From: Pyrococcus kukulkanii
Lineage (GTDB): Archaea > Methanobacteriota_B > Thermococci > Thermococcales > Thermococcaceae
Length of the DNA: 64,000 nt
Reading direction: 5' to 3'
Assembly: GCF_001577775.1 (NCBI RefSeq)
Contig: NZ_CP010835.1
Location: forward strand, 1,054,001 to 1,118,000
Below, in pieces: positions 44,974 to 55,259 of this stretch. Positions within the stretch are counted from its first letter, which is position 1, and the number at the start of each line of letters is the position of its first letter. A program made the translations under genes and the position numbers. The notes under the pieces were generated by a model. That model made no database searches and was not told the DNA's origin. It saw nothing but the letters and a program-made list of their open reading frames with translations.

Positions 44974-45785
44974 TCGTAGTGCACCTCTACATCCCTAATC
45001 GTCTTGGCCCACTCGATTACTTTTTTTGGGGGGTTCGTTATCCTATCGACGCCAACAAGGATAGCTTTCTTGTCGAATTCCTCTCTCCATCTTCCGAAGG
45101 GCCTCATGCACCCAATGCTTAGCTCACCTTCAAACTTCTCCCTTGCGTACTTAACCACCTCTACTGCAACGTCTACGGGAACCTTCTCCACGTTGGCCAT
45201 CTCAGTTCCTGGGGTTGGAATCAGGACGTCGAGGACGAGAACCTTAATTGGATAGTTTATAAGCATATCTATGGCTTTAAACTCCCAATGAACCCTCCCA
45301 AAGTCCAGTCCGATGGTAATGTGGGGGGCGACTTCTATCCCATTAGAAGTTAGGAGGTCGAGAATGCCAAGGTAGTCTTTGATAGTTTTATCGATCCTGT
45401 AGACCCTCCTAATTACGTCATCATCTCCAACGAAGTCCAAGGAGACAACGTCAACGTACTTAAGCCACTCTAAGTCGGACTCGTCAACAAAGCCAACATG
45501 AGCGTTTATTTTAAGCTTTGTTTTCTCCTTTATCTCTCTTATTTCATCTTTGAATTTGTCTAGGGGAACCTTTAGCCTTTCATCCATTCCTCCACTGAGA
45601 AGACAACCCACGTATCCTTCCCTTTCCATCTCGATGCATCTCTCGACTAAGCTCTTCCTCGTAACCTTCATCATCCCTTCAAGGTAGTGCCTTCCGCAGT
45701 GGGCGCAGTTAAGGTAGCAGTAGTTGCCGGTTACTGATATAGAGGGGAACTTTATTCCTGGGATGTAAACTTTCAGCTTCCTCAT
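44958..45785 (-). CDS. Radical SAM protein of the biotin synthase-like archaeal group
   Basis: The 275-residue protein has the [4Fe-4S]/SAM motif CYLNCAHC (CxxxCxxC) near residue 23, SGGMDE (GGE-like), and a TIM-barrel body. A C-terminal Cys pair (YECCVM) may hold an auxiliary cluster. It resembles the archaeal COG1856 group that includes proteins recently linked to lipoate synthesis in Thermococcales (LipS-type), but that identity is not certain. It overlaps both neighbours, so it is part of a tight operon. Confidence 0.75.
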   Translation of the reverse strand: MRKLKVYIPGIKFPSISVTGNYCYLNCAHCGRHYLEGMMKVTRKSLVERCIEMEREGYVGCLLSGGMDERLKVPLDKFKDEIREIKEKTKLKINAHVGFVDESDLEWLKYVDVVSLDFVGDDDVIRRVYRIDKTIKDYLGILDLLTSNGIEVAPHITIGLDFGRVHWEFKAIDMLINYPIKVLVLDVLIPTPGTEMANVEKVPVDVAVEVVKYAREKFEGELSIGCMRPFGRWREEFDKKAILVGVDRITNPPKKVIEWAKTIRDVEVHYECCVM

Positions 45786-46930
45786 AGGACTTCCCTCAAA
45801 TCCTTAAGGAACTCCTCGATCATCTCCCTGGTTACGTGGGGCATAAAAACTATCCTTATGTATCCCCTGTGAGCGCTTATTCCCCAGCCCTTCTCCTTAA
45901 GCTTCCTCTCAACGCCATGGAGGTTCTTCGTTTTGAAGGAGACTATGTTGAGAACGGGCTCCCTCACGAGCCATGCGTTTGGGGTTTTCTTTATCTCCTC
46001 CGCGAACCATCTTGAAAGCTTCATCACCCTGTCAACTATCTCCATGTACCCCTCAAACCCGAGGTGCTTTATCAGCGCCCATACGGCAAGAACGCTTGCT
46101 CCAGGCCTTGTTCCCGTAATTGTTGCCTGCCAGACTTTCCCTCCAGCCAAGTAAGGAGCTAAAACGCTTATCGCTTTAAGGTACTTCTTTCTCCTGAATA
46201 TTATGCCCCCCGCGGGAATTGGAGCCATTCCCATCTTGTGGGGATCTATAGTGATGCTCTTCACTCCCCTAAGCTTGAAGTCGAAGTCAGGTATTTCGTA
46301 TCCTAAAGCCTTAGCGAAGGGTATTACAAAGCCCCCAAATGCAGCATCAACGTGAAGGGGTATTCCGTAATCCTGGGCCAAATCACTCAAGGCAGGTATG
46401 TCATCTACGACTCCAAGTCCCGTTGTCCCTGCGATGCCCACTATCCCTATGGTATTGTCATTTATCTTCGCCTCCACATCCTTAACGTCCACCGTGTAAT
46501 CCGGCTTTAGCTCTGCCCAGACCAGCTTAACGCCAAGCATCTCCCCCGCTTTTATAAAGGAGAAGTGGGCTGACTTTGGAAGTATAAGCTCTGGTTTTTC
46601 AGTATCCGAGAGGTTGCGGAATGCCCTTACGGCGAGTATGTTGGCCTCGGTTCCACCGGAAACTATGTGTCCATAACCCCTTTCTAAGTGGAGTAAATCT
46701 GAAAGCATTCCTATTACTTCTTCCTCTATCTTCCTAGTCCCAGGATGTAGCCCCGGATCTCCCAGGTTTCTGTCAATGTACCTACAGAAAACTTCAATTG
46801 CAAGTTCGTGGGGCATCGTGCACATCGAGCCAAGTATTCTTCCCGATGAGAATGAGAGATCCCGAGAGGTCACTTCCTCCAATTCTTTAAGGATCGTTTC
46901 CTGGGGTAAACCTTTCTTGGGAAACTTCAA
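45782..46930 (-). CDS. mfnA: PLP-dependent L-aspartate/L-tyrosine decarboxylase (MfnA family)
   Basis: In Thermococcales this family decarboxylates aspartate to beta-alanine for coenzyme A synthesis; in methanogens it makes tyramine. The 382-residue protein has the PLP site SITIDPHKMGMAPIPAGG (catalytic Lys), VSGGTEANI, HVDAAFGGFV, and HLGDPGLHPGTRKIE near the start. ATG 46930. Overlap of 4 nt with neighbours on each side. With PanB in the same window it suggests local supply of both CoA branches. Confidence 0.92.
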   Translation of the reverse strand: MKFPKKGLPQETILKELEEVTSRDLSFSSGRILGSMCTMPHELAIEVFCRYIDRNLGDPGLHPGTRKIEEEVIGMLSDLLHLERGYGHIVSGGTEANILAVRAFRNLSDTEKPELILPKSAHFSFIKAGEMLGVKLVWAELKPDYTVDVKDVEAKINDNTIGIVGIAGTTGLGVVDDIPALSDLAQDYGIPLHVDAAFGGFVIPFAKALGYEIPDFDFKLRGVKSITIDPHKMGMAPIPAGGIIFRRKKYLKAISVLAPYLAGGKVWQATITGTRPGASVLAVWALIKHLGFEGYMEIVDRVMKLSRWFAEEIKKTPNAWLVREPVLNIVSFKTKNLHGVERKLKEKGWGISAHRGYIRIVFMPHVTREMIEEFLKDLREVL

Positions 46931-47538
46931 GCTCTCACCCCCGCTATATAGAGGGCGAGGGCTATTGCAAGCTGGTTTGAGAAGTTGTCATCAGGAGGTA
47001 ACTCGTAAAGCTCAGCTAGGGTTCCAACGAGGGCCCCCAGGAATGCCATTTTAAGTCCTACTAACGGGGTTAAAATCAGTAAACCTGTGAGAAGATAAGC
47101 TAAGCTCCCCTCAACACTCTTCCCGTTCTTAAACCTATGCCTTCCAAAGGGCTTTCCAATTATAGCGGCCATTGCATCTCCAAGGGTTGCAACAGCTATG
47201 CTACCTATCGCGATTTCCCTCGGAAAGAAGTAAACTATTATCAGTGCGGCTACCGTGAAGTATATGTGCGCTCCAATTCCGCTCTTTTCATGTTCTCTGG
47301 TTATGCTGTCGATTTCTCTCTCTATTATTTCAACAACATCGTTTGGCAAACCAAGCCTTCTCTTTATCCTCTCTCTAAGGTCTTCGATCACCCTAAATGG
47401 CTCCAACGCCAAGAATATTATAAGGAAAATTATGACAAAACCCAGGGCAACATCTCGCCCGAAGAGGTAGTAAATTAGAGGAACCGAGAGACCACTCATG
47501 TGAAGGGCCTTTCTCTTTATTTCAACTTTTAAGCTCAT
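46927..47538 (-). CDS. CTP-dependent lipid kinase/cytidylyltransferase-like membrane protein (DGK1/SEC59 type)
   Basis: The 203-residue protein has about six membrane helices and the conserved late motif AIGSIAVATLGDAMAAIIGKPFGRHRFKNGKSVEGSLA, typical of dolichol kinase/diacylglycerol kinase-like and phosphatidate cytidylyltransferase-like enzymes. N-terminal EIKRKALHMSG fits this family as well. Probably acts on a prenyl alcohol or prenyl phosphate. Overlaps the HAD gene by 17 nt and mfnA by 4 nt. Confidence 0.82.
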   Translation of the reverse strand: MSLKVEIKRKALHMSGLSVPLIYYLFGRDVALGFVIIFLIIFLALEPFRVIEDLRERIKRRLGLPNDVVEIIEREIDSITREHEKSGIGAHIYFTVAALIIVYFFPREIAIGSIAVATLGDAMAAIIGKPFGRHRFKNGKSVEGSLAYLLTGLLILTPLVGLKMAFLGALVGTLAELYELPPDDNFSNQLAIALALYIAGVRA

Positions 47539-48208
47539 CCTTTATCACCTCTAGTGCCTCATACAGGCTGTTCACGATGTAATCGGCATGTTTAGCCCTC
47601 CTTCCCTTGAAGTATCCTCTCCTCACTAGGATCGTCGTTGCGTGAATTGCCTTTCCTCCCTTCATGTCTGTATCATCCCTGTCCCCTATAACGAAAACCG
47701 GTTCTTCCTTTGGGAAGGCCTTCCTCGCGAGCATGAAGTTATAGGGCTCGTGCTTACTGTGGCCTGTCTCACCACTTATAATTACCTTGTCGAAATACTC
47801 CATTATCCCAAGAACTTCAAGCTTCCTTCTCTGCCAAGTTGAAGATGAGTCGGTAACTAGAACTATCTTTGCATTCATCTTTTTTAGCTCGTTCAGGAAA
47901 GGAATGACATCGTCGTACAGCCTTAAATTTGCGAAAAAAGTCCTGTCAAACAGCTCCATCATCTCCCTAACCTCTTCCTTATCCACCTTTTCGTAAATCT
48001 TGTCCATTATCTTGTTGAATATCTCTTCAAAATCAAGCACGTGCAACTCTTTTAGTTCTTCAAGCTCCCTATACCTCTTTGTGATAATGTAAGCGAACAT
48101 CCTAAACTTCCTTAACCTAAGCATGGTAGGGATAAGCCTAACTATCGCTATCCTCGCCGCATCCCAGGTGTTGCAGAGGGTATCGTCGAGATCGAGGATT
48201 ACCAGCAT
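47522..48208 (-). CDS. HAD superfamily hydrolase
   Basis: The 228-residue haloacid dehalogenase-like phosphatase has motif I ILDLDDTLCNT at the N-terminus, motif II VLVTDSSS, and motifs III/IV around SKHEPYNF and IGDRDDTDMKGGK, with a helical cap between. Substrate unknown. ATG 48208; first gene of the minus-strand cluster. Confidence 0.88.
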   Translation of the reverse strand: MLVILDLDDTLCNTWDAARIAIVRLIPTMLRLRKFRMFAYIITKRYRELEELKELHVLDFEEIFNKIMDKIYEKVDKEEVREMMELFDRTFFANLRLYDDVIPFLNELKKMNAKIVLVTDSSSTWQRRKLEVLGIMEYFDKVIISGETGHSKHEPYNFMLARKAFPKEEPVFVIGDRDDTDMKGGKAIHATTILVRRGYFKGRRAKHADYIVNSLYEALEVIKDELKS

Positions 48209-48259
48209 CGATAGTTGGAGGGGGATAAAGTATTATAAAGCCTCCCCCAACTTCCTACC

Positions 48260-48508
48260 ATGAGAGGAGAGCTTCTCATCGTTGCCGGAATTGTCCTCAT
48301 AATGATAGGTTTCATGCTCGTGTTCCTGGGCACAATAATCTCGGCATTTTCTCAGCCCCAAGAAGGCAATGTAGAGGCTGGAGGAGTAGTAATGATCGGA
48401 CCAATCCCAATAGTGTTTGGAACAAGGAAAGGGGCTACAATAGCCATGATACTTGCAGTAGTTCTAATGGCCCTGTGGATAATCCTCGCACTGTTGAGGA
48501 GGGCATGA
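48260..48508 (+). CDS. Small DUF131-type membrane protein
   Basis: The 82-residue protein has two membrane helices (LLIVAGIVLIMIGFMLVFLG and IAMILAVVLMALWIILALL) with a central GGVVMIGPIPIVFGT motif, which is the signature of the archaeal TIGR00304/DUF131 family. Function unknown. It is followed after 1 nt by the antiporter gene. Confidence 0.85.
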   Translation: MRGELLIVAGIVLIMIGFMLVFLGTIISAFSQPQEGNVEAGGVVMIGPIPIVFGTRKGATIAMILAVVLMALWIILALLRRA

Positions 48509-48509
48509 G

Positions 48510-49682
48510 ATGAGCTATGTTCTCCACCTCTCTATTCTCCTCGTAGTGGCCAAGCTACTTGAGTGGATATTTGAGAAAAAGGATATACACCCGATAATAG
48601 CGCACATAATCACTGGAATAATCCTCGGCCCTTTCGCCCTTGGTATAGTGGAGCCTACGGAAGACCTTAGGGTTCTCGCGGAGTTTGGACTTATAATGAT
48701 GATGCTCTACATGGGCCTCACAAGCAACTTCTCGGCGATAGCTCAAAACAAGCTCAAGGCGACGGTAGTTGCCTCCCTTGGAGTTGCGTTCTCCTTCATC
48801 TTGGGGTTCTCGACAGTTTACCTGTTTGGGAAAGGCATTACCGCAGCCCTATTCGTAGGAATAACCCTTGGAAACACGGCAATAGAGGTTACGAGTGGCG
48901 TTCTAGTTAGGGAGAGGGTGAAGAGGGAAATATCCTCGGTGTTGATGGGGGCCGCGTTTGCTGACGACATAATAGCTGTTTACCTAATAGGCCTCCTGAC
49001 GGGACTAACTAAGGGGGAGTTCTCCTTAGTTCCGTTCACCGTGCTTACGGTTAAAATCGTTATGTTTATTCTCTCCGTTCTGTTGCTTTCCGAGTTAGTA
49101 TTCAAGAGATCCAAAAGGTTTTACCAGCTAATAAAGGATCTCCACGTGTTCTTTACATTCACAATCGTGCTTACTTTTGCACTAGCAGTCATAGCCGAAA
49201 ATATAGGACTAAACCAGATAATTGGAGCGTATTTAGCTGGATTAACAATAAGCAGGCTTAGGGAAAGGAAAGATCCTTTGATAATAAGCAGGATAAAGCT
49301 TAATGAGTTGATAAACGATCTTGAAATTGTTCTTACAGAGTTCTTCATCCCCTTATTCTTTATATTCGTGGGGTTGATGTTCAACCCGGACATATCAGAG
49401 ATCAGCATTCCCATGATTATCCTGCTATATATCTCCGCAGTCCTCGGGAAGTTAATTGGCTGTGGCTTGGGTATGAAGGTATTTGGAGCATCATGGAGGG
49501 ATTCAATACTAGTTGGGATTGGAATGGGTGGAAGGGGTAGCCTGGAGCTTGCCATACTCAAGTTTGGCCTCGAAAGCGGCCTAATCGATGAGGGGCTGTT
49601 CGCCATGATAGTTATAGTCTCAATGCTTACCGCCCTCACCACCCCAATCCTCTTCAGGCACGCTGTGAGGAAACTTTCTTAA
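48510..49682 (+). CDS. CPA2-type Na+/H+ (or K+/H+) antiporter, Kef/NapA family
   Basis: The 390-residue membrane protein has 12-13 helices. Signature parts: HPIIAHIITGIILGPFALG in helix 2-3, the unwound helix region LGNTAIEVTSGVLVRE, the paired acidic motif AAFADDIIAVYL, and IGMGGRGSLELAIL. No C-terminal NAD-binding domain, so it is a short KefB/NapA-type antiporter. ATG 48510, directly after the DUF131 gene; probably one operon. Confidence 0.9.
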   Translation: MSYVLHLSILLVVAKLLEWIFEKKDIHPIIAHIITGIILGPFALGIVEPTEDLRVLAEFGLIMMMLYMGLTSNFSAIAQNKLKATVVASLGVAFSFILGFSTVYLFGKGITAALFVGITLGNTAIEVTSGVLVRERVKREISSVLMGAAFADDIIAVYLIGLLTGLTKGEFSLVPFTVLTVKIVMFILSVLLLSELVFKRSKRFYQLIKDLHVFFTFTIVLTFALAVIAENIGLNQIIGAYLAGLTISRLRERKDPLIISRIKLNELINDLEIVLTEFFIPLFFIFVGLMFNPDISEISIPMIILLYISAVLGKLIGCGLGMKVFGASWRDSILVGIGMGGRGSLELAILKFGLESGLIDEGLFAMIVIVSMLTALTTPILFRHAVRKLS

Positions 49683-49716
49683 GATCTCAGATGGTAAGAA
49701 ATAGAGGGGTTTCAAT

Positions 49717-51366
49717 ATGATAAGCGAGGGAGATAGAATAGGCATCGTTAAGGGAGAGGCGAGCTTTACAACGTACGAATTTTCCGTTGATCCAAAAGCT
49801 GATATATCCTTTGGCGAGTTCGTGGTCACGAAAAACAGGGTGGGGGAGTGGGTTCTTGGCACGGTTAGGAACATAAAAAATGTTAATTGGCTTCTTTCAA
49901 GCGCGAAAAGCAATTTTAACTCTCTCTTATTAGATGTAGAGGATTATGGGGAGAGTATTCATGAAAATGAAGAAGTTGTTGCCACCGTGAGAATCCTAGG
50001 CAAGGTCAACGGAGGGGAGCTCGCCCCAAACAGAGTTCCAGTAAAAAACGGTGAGAGCGTTTACAAGGCCTCAGATGATATACTCAAACAACTTTACGAG
50101 CCTAATGGAGCTAGCATTGAAGTTGGAACTCTCCTCTTAAGGGAAAACGTCCCTATAAAGCTCGACGTTAATGAGCTAGTTTCGAGGCACTTCGCGGTTC
50201 TTGCGGTAACAGGTGCAGGTAAGAGCAACGCTGTGGCAGTTATGATAAAGGGGCTAGTGGAGGACATAGGAGGAACTGTCGTTGTTCTCGATCCCCACGG
50301 TGATTACGTGAACTTGAAGCTACCAGAAACGGGGAATTCATTAGTGAACATCATAGAGGGGAAGATAAAGGTAGATGAGCTTGACTCAGAAGAATTAGCG
50401 GACTTGCTGGAGGTAAGATCAACGGCCTCAATTCAAAGGGAATTCTTGGCGAGAGCCTGGGAGACTATTCAGCACGAGAACAAGGAGCTTGGTGGTGCTC
50501 TTCTCCTTGAAGAGCTCGAAAAAACGCTAAGGGAGTGGATAACCAAAAGGATGATCAAGTATTGGGATGAAAAGAAGCAGAGGTACGTTACGGAGGAACT
50601 AAAGAGCGACAGGATAGAGACGATAAGGGGAATAATCTTCAGGATAAGGAGGTTCCTGAGGAACTATGGAGCTTTCGTGACGAGCGAGAATTTAGTTGCG
50701 GCAATAAGGCCCGGAATGGTGAATGTAATCGACTTGGGGCCCTTAGATGAGCTACAGATGAAGGTTATAGTGGGGAAATTCCTTCAGGAGGTTTTCGAGG
50801 CTAGGGTTGAATATGAAAAAGCAAGGAAGAACTATATGAGGACAGGAGACAGAGAGTACGAGAGGATAATGGATGAGATAAGGCAGAAGTATCCGGCTTT
50901 AGCTTATCCAATACTGATAATCGTCGAGGAAGCCCATATATTCGCGCCCCAGGGAGAGGAAAATGATGCCGCAAGAATCATGGGAAGGATAGCGAGAGAG
51001 GGAAGGAAATTTGGAGTCGGCCTCGGAGTTGTTTCCCAGAGACCGAGCAAGCTGAATGAAGATATACTTAGTCAGATGAATACTAAGATAATCCTCAGAA
51101 TAGTCAACCCAAGGGATCAGGAGTACGTGCTGAGGGCTAGTGAGCAACTAAGCAAGGACTTAATGGATGACATAGCAGGATTGGGAAAGGGTGAGGCGGT
51201 GATTGTTGGGCAGGCAATTAAGGTTCCCGCGCTCGTTAAGATATACAACTTCAAGGAGCTTGAAGGAAAAGCCGGAAGGGGAGAGTACGGTGGAGAGGAC
51301 ATTGGAGTCGTTGACAGGTGGGCGGAGATGAAGAGTGAGGGGATAGACTACACAGTCGACTTCTGA
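49717..51366 (+). CDS. herA: HerA, bipolar DNA helicase/translocase
   Basis: FtsK/HerA hexameric ATPase that works with NurA, Mre11 and Rad50 in DNA-end resection. The 549-residue protein has an N-terminal HAS-barrel domain, Walker [11 protein letters not shown] near residue 165, DPHGDYV, the central RecA-like core with [12 protein letters not shown] (Walker B), and VSQRPSKLN (sensor/arginine region). ATG 49717 follows AGGGG. First gene of the four-gene resection operon. Confidence 0.96.
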   Translation: MISEGDRIGIVKGEASFTTYEFSVDPKADISFGEFVVTKNRVGEWVLGTVRNIKNVNWLLSSAKSNFNSLLLDVEDYGESIHENEEVVATVRILGKVNGGELAPNRVPVKNGESVYKASDDILKQLYEPNGASIEVGTLLLRENVPIKLDVNELVSRHFAVLAVTGAGKSNAVAVMIKGLVEDIGGTVVVLDPHGDYVNLKLPETGNSLVNIIEGKIKVDELDSEELADLLEVRSTASIQREFLARAWETIQHENKELGGALLLEELEKTLREWITKRMIKYWDEKKQRYVTEELKSDRIETIRGIIFRIRRFLRNYGAFVTSENLVAAIRPGMVNVIDLGPLDELQMKVIVGKFLQEVFEARVEYEKARKNYMRTGDREYERIMDEIRQKYPALAYPILIIVEEAHIFAPQGEENDAARIMGRIAREGRKFGVGLGVVSQRPSKLNEDILSQMNTKIILRIVNPRDQEYVLRASEQLSKDLMDDIAGLGKGEAVIVGQAIKVPALVKIYNFKELEGKAGRGEYGGEDIGVVDRWAEMKSEGIDYTVDF

Positions 51367-51376
51367 GGGTGAAAGC

Positions 51377-52612
51377 ATGAGGTTCGCTCACATTGCTGAT
51401 GTTCACCTTGGATATGAGCAGTTTAACAGGCCTCAGAGGGCAGAAGAATTCGCAAATGCATTTAGGAAGGCCCTAGAGATATGTGTTGAAGAGGATGTTG
51501 ACTTCATACTCATCGCCGGAGATCTCTTTCACTCAAGCAGGCCTTCCCCAGGAACGATAAGAAAGGCCATAGAGCTCCTGCAGATTCCAAGGCGGAATGA
51601 TATCCCAGTATTCGCAATAGAGGGAAACCACGACAGAACCCAGAGGGGCCCTTCAATTCTCCACCTTCTTGAGGATCTCAGTCTGTTAAATGTAGTTGGG
51701 ATAAGGAGTGAGAAAGTAAACAATGGTTATTTGAAGAGCGAGAGGCTTGGAGAGCAGTGGCTCGTTAAGGGGGAGTGCTGTGGCATTGAAATCCATGGGA
51801 TGAAGTACATGAGCCCTGCATGGTTTGAAGCAAATCTAAGCACGTTTAAGAGGATCTTCCAGGGATCAAAGAACGCGATACTAATGCTCCATCAGGGGAT
51901 AAAGGAGATAGCAGAGAGCACATTCTACGGGCAGGGCGGGGAGATAATCCTCTCAGATTTACCTAAAGGATACTCCTACTATGCCCTGGGCCACATCCAC
52001 AAGAGGTACGAAACTACCTATGAGGGCTCCCCAGTTGTTTACCCAGGATCCCTCGAGAGGTGGGACTTTGGGGACTTCGAGAAGAAATACACATGGGACG
52101 GGGTCAAGTTCAAAGAAACCGTAGGATGGGAGAAAGGTTTTTACATAGTCGAGAACTTTAGGCCAAGATTCGTTAGAATAGAGGCAAGACCGTTCATAGA
52201 CGTTCAAATCAAGGGTAGCGATAGTGAGATTAAGAAGGCCGTAAAGCTCGCAGTCCCCCTTATACCCAGGAACGCGTACGTTAGGTTTCACATAAGATGG
52301 AGGAGACCCTTCGACGTTGAGTGGATAAAGGACATCGTGAGAGCTGAATACGTGAAGATACACACCATCCTGGAAGGAAGGGAAGTTATCGAGGAGATAA
52401 AAGGGAAGAGCATAAGCGAGTTCTTTAGCGAGGAGGAGTGGAGGATAATAGAGGCTCTTGGCGAGAAGGACTTTGACGAAGATGAAGTCATTAAGCTTCT
52501 CTCGGGCATCTCAACGGAAAAAGAGAAACGAAAAGAAAAAGAAAAGAAAGAAGTTAAGAAAATTGGCAAACCAAAGAATCCTGGGAACCTGCTCTCTTGG
52601 ATTAAAGGGTGA
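51377..52612 (+). CDS. mre11: Mre11 nuclease
   Basis: Mn2+-dependent 3'-5' exonuclease and endonuclease of the Mre11-Rad50 complex. The 411-residue protein has D8 and H10 (ADVHLG), D49 (AGDLFHSS), N84/H85 (EGNHDR), H172 (LHQG) and H206/H208 (GHIHKR), that is, all metal ligands. The C-terminal part carries the Rad50-binding region and a Lys/Glu-rich linker ending in a hydrophobic tail (GNLLSWIKG). GGTGAAAG precedes ATG 51377. Overlaps the longer Rad50 frame by a few bases. Confidence 0.97.
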   Translation: MRFAHIADVHLGYEQFNRPQRAEEFANAFRKALEICVEEDVDFILIAGDLFHSSRPSPGTIRKAIELLQIPRRNDIPVFAIEGNHDRTQRGPSILHLLEDLSLLNVVGIRSEKVNNGYLKSERLGEQWLVKGECCGIEIHGMKYMSPAWFEANLSTFKRIFQGSKNAILMLHQGIKEIAESTFYGQGGEIILSDLPKGYSYYALGHIHKRYETTYEGSPVVYPGSLERWDFGDFEKKYTWDGVKFKETVGWEKGFYIVENFRPRFVRIEARPFIDVQIKGSDSEIKKAVKLAVPLIPRNAYVRFHIRWRRPFDVEWIKDIVRAEYVKIHTILEGREVIEEIKGKSISEFFSEEEWRIIEALGEKDFDEDEVIKLLSGISTEKEKRKEKEKKEVKKIGKPKNPGNLLSWIKG

Positions 52613-52617
52613 GAGTC

Positions 52618-55254
52618 ATGAAGATAGAGAGAGTTAAAGTCCAAAACTTCCGCTCACATAGGGAAACTGAGGTTGTCTTCAAAGATGGAATAAACCTGAT
52701 AATAGGCCAAAACGGTTCTGGAAAAAGCTCTCTCCTTGATGCAATTCTCGTTGGATTGTACTGGCCGAAGGCCAGCAAGAAAGGCCTCCAAAAGAAGGAC
52801 TTCACGAGGGTAGGGACGAGGGGAGCGAAGATAGAGATACTCTTCGAGCACGATGGGGTAAAGTACTGGCTGCTGAGGGACATGGCGAGAAACGTTGCCT
52901 ACCTCAAGAGGCTTGAGAATGGGGAGTGGAGGCATGTTACAGAGCCCACCATGGAAAGTGTTGCTAACTTCATGGAAAGGCTAATTCCCCTTGAGATATT
53001 CAGGAACGCTATTTACGTTAGGCAGGGTGAGATAGAGGCTATTCTCGAGAGCGACGAAACTAGAGACAAGGTCGTTAAGAAGATCCTAAATTTAGACAAG
53101 ATAGAAACGGCGTATGAAAACATTAGGGGGCTGATAAAGTACATCAAAAGGAGAATACAGGATAGAGAGGCATTCATAGAGAGAACCAAAACAATAGATT
53201 CCTCAATTGACTCGTTCGAAAAGAGCCTCGTTGAAGTCTTGAAAGAGATAAAGGAGATAGAATCCAAACTGCCAGAGCTGGAGAAGGAAGCTCGCGAGCT
53301 TGGGGAGAGGGAGAAAGAGCTTGACGCACTAAAAGAGGAGATCGTAAGGAGCGAACTGAACCTAGAAAAGCTCAACTCAAAGAGAAGGGGGCTCGAGGAG
53401 AAGATAAAATCATTAGAGAGGAAAATTGAGGAAAGGAACAAGAGAATTAAGGAGCTTGAAGAGGCAACGAAAGCACTTAGGGAACTTGAAGAAAAGGAGA
53501 GAAGATTTCAAGAACTCAAGGAGTTTAGGGAGAGGTACATAAAGGAGAAGTCCCAGGGAGAAAAGGAGCTCGAGAGAATTAGGGGACAGGTAGAGAACAT
53601 TGAAGGAAGGCTAAGGGAGATCAATGAGAAAGAGGAGGAAGTCAAAAAGTTAAGGGAAGAACTAAAGAAGCTTGAACAGGCTAAAGATGGGCTTGAAGAG
53701 GCCGTTAAGGAGTACGAAGAGGCAAGATCAAAGCTACTTCAGCTGAGGCGGCTTAAAGTTAAGCTGAAGGACATAGATCCAAGAGAGATACCAGCCAAAA
53801 TAGAGGAACTCGAAAGGATGAGGGAGAGCATAATTGAGGAGATCAGCGAGCTTAAGTCAAGAAAGGGAGAGCTCCTTCAGAGGAGAAAGGACAGGGAGAA
53901 AGCCATTGAGGAACTGAAAAAGGCGAAAGGAAGGTGTCCAGTCTGCGGGAGAGAGCTTACGGAAGAGCATAGGAGGGAGTTACTCCAGCGGTACTCCCTC
54001 GAAATAAAGGAGATTAAGGAGGATCTCTTAAGCATTTCCAAGAGAGAAGAAGAGCTGAGCAGGGAACTCGAGCGTATTGAAAGGGAGCTAAAGGAGCTCA
54101 GAGGGTTGAAGAGTATTGCTGAAGATCTGATAGCCCTCGAAGAGAGCCTCAAGGAAGTAAATTTAGGGGAACTTGAGGAGAAGAGAAAGGAGTACGAGGA
54201 TATCAAGCAGAGGATAAGTAGCATAAGAGGGAAGCTCTCAGAGCTTGAGAGAGAGCTTAGACTTAAGGAGGCCTTTGAGAGAAAGCTTGAGAGGTTGAAT
54301 AGTGTCAAAGACGAAATAACTTCAAGATTGGAGGCTCTAGAGGTGAACCTAAAATCTCTAGGGTTCTCAGCCTTGGAAGACCTTGAAAGGGAAATTAGAG
54401 GGCTCGAGAAGTTCCATGCAGAGTACATCAGAGCAAAGAAAGCTGAAGAGGATCTTAGGAGAGAATTGGGCCTACTGGAGAGGGATAAGGAAGAACTCGA
54501 TGTTGCATTCGAAGAGCTTGCTGAAGTTGAAGAGGAGATGGAGGAGCTCGAGGAGAAGATAAAGGCCCTTAAAGACAAGTACGATCAAGAGGAACACAGA
54601 AAAGTTAAGAAAGAGCTCCAGAGAAAGAGGGAAGCTATTAGCGCAATGAAGGCAGAGCTTGAACAGCTGAGAAAGAGAGAGGAGGAGACAAAGAGATCCC
54701 TTGAGGAGCTGAAGAAGCAGAAGGAGGAGAGAGAGAAAGCTGAAGAGGAAGTTAAGATGTTGAGGAGCGCCTTAAAGCGTGCCGAGTCCTTAAGGGACAA
54801 GATAAAAATGTACAAAACCGTCGTTAGGGAGGAGGCCCTAAGAAGGATAGGGGAAATTGCGAGCGAGATATTTGCCGAATTCACGGAAGGAAAGTACTCG
54901 CAGGTCGTCGTTAAGGCCGAGGAGAATAAGGTTAAGCTCTTCGTTGTCTACGATGGAAAGGAGATGCCCCTAACGTTTCTCAGCGGTGGGGAGAGGATAG
55001 CCCTGGGCCTAGCCTTCAGGCTTGCGATGTCTATGTACTTAATCGGAAAGATGAGCCTCTTAATCCTCGACGAGCCAACTCCTTACCTCGATGAAGAGAG
55101 GAGAAGGAGGCTCGTAGAGATAATGGAGAGGCACCTCAGGAAGATATCCCAGGTTATAATAGTATCGCACGACGAAGAACTCAGGGATGCGGCCGACTAC
55201 GTCATAAAGCTCAGCTTAGAAAACGGTGTTTCCGTTATCACCGTCATGGGGTGA
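52618..55254 (+). CDS. rad50: Rad50 ATPase
   Basis: SMC-like ATPase partner of Mre11. The 878-residue protein has Walker A IIGQNGSGKSS at 29-38, Q-loop YVRQGEIEAIL, long antiparallel coiled coils, the zinc hook C440-P-V-C443 in the middle, ABC signature LSGGE near 788, and Walker B LLILDEPTPYLDE. ATG 52618 is used because GGTGAGAGTC precedes it; ATG 52609 is in frame. The gene overlaps neither neighbour seriously and is clearly intact. Confidence 0.97.
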   Translation: MKIERVKVQNFRSHRETEVVFKDGINLIIGQNGSGKSSLLDAILVGLYWPKASKKGLQKKDFTRVGTRGAKIEILFEHDGVKYWLLRDMARNVAYLKRLENGEWRHVTEPTMESVANFMERLIPLEIFRNAIYVRQGEIEAILESDETRDKVVKKILNLDKIETAYENIRGLIKYIKRRIQDREAFIERTKTIDSSIDSFEKSLVEVLKEIKEIESKLPELEKEARELGEREKELDALKEEIVRSELNLEKLNSKRRGLEEKIKSLERKIEERNKRIKELEEATKALRELEEKERRFQELKEFRERYIKEKSQGEKELERIRGQVENIEGRLREINEKEEEVKKLREELKKLEQAKDGLEEAVKEYEEARSKLLQLRRLKVKLKDIDPREIPAKIEELERMRESIIEEISELKSRKGELLQRRKDREKAIEELKKAKGRCPVCGRELTEEHRRELLQRYSLEIKEIKEDLLSISKREEELSRELERIERELKELRGLKSIAEDLIALEESLKEVNLGELEEKRKEYEDIKQRISSIRGKLSELERELRLKEAFERKLERLNSVKDEITSRLEALEVNLKSLGFSALEDLEREIRGLEKFHAEYIRAKKAEEDLRRELGLLERDKEELDVAFEELAEVEEEMEELEEKIKALKDKYDQEEHRKVKKELQRKREAISAMKAELEQLRKREEETKRSLEELKKQKEEREKAEEEVKMLRSALKRAESLRDKIKMYKTVVREEALRRIGEIASEIFAEFTEGKYSQVVVKAEENKVKLFVVYDGKEMPLTFLSGGERIALGLAFRLAMSMYLIGKMSLLILDEPTPYLDEERRRRLVEIMERHLRKISQVIIVSHDEELRDAADYVIKLSLENGVSVITVMG

Positions 55255-55259
55255 TGCTG

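Noticed and set aside
53877-54578. Ser-rich 233-codon frame on the minus strand inside rad50
   Set aside because: A mirror of the Glu/Lys-rich coiled-coil codons of Rad50; composition is artificial.
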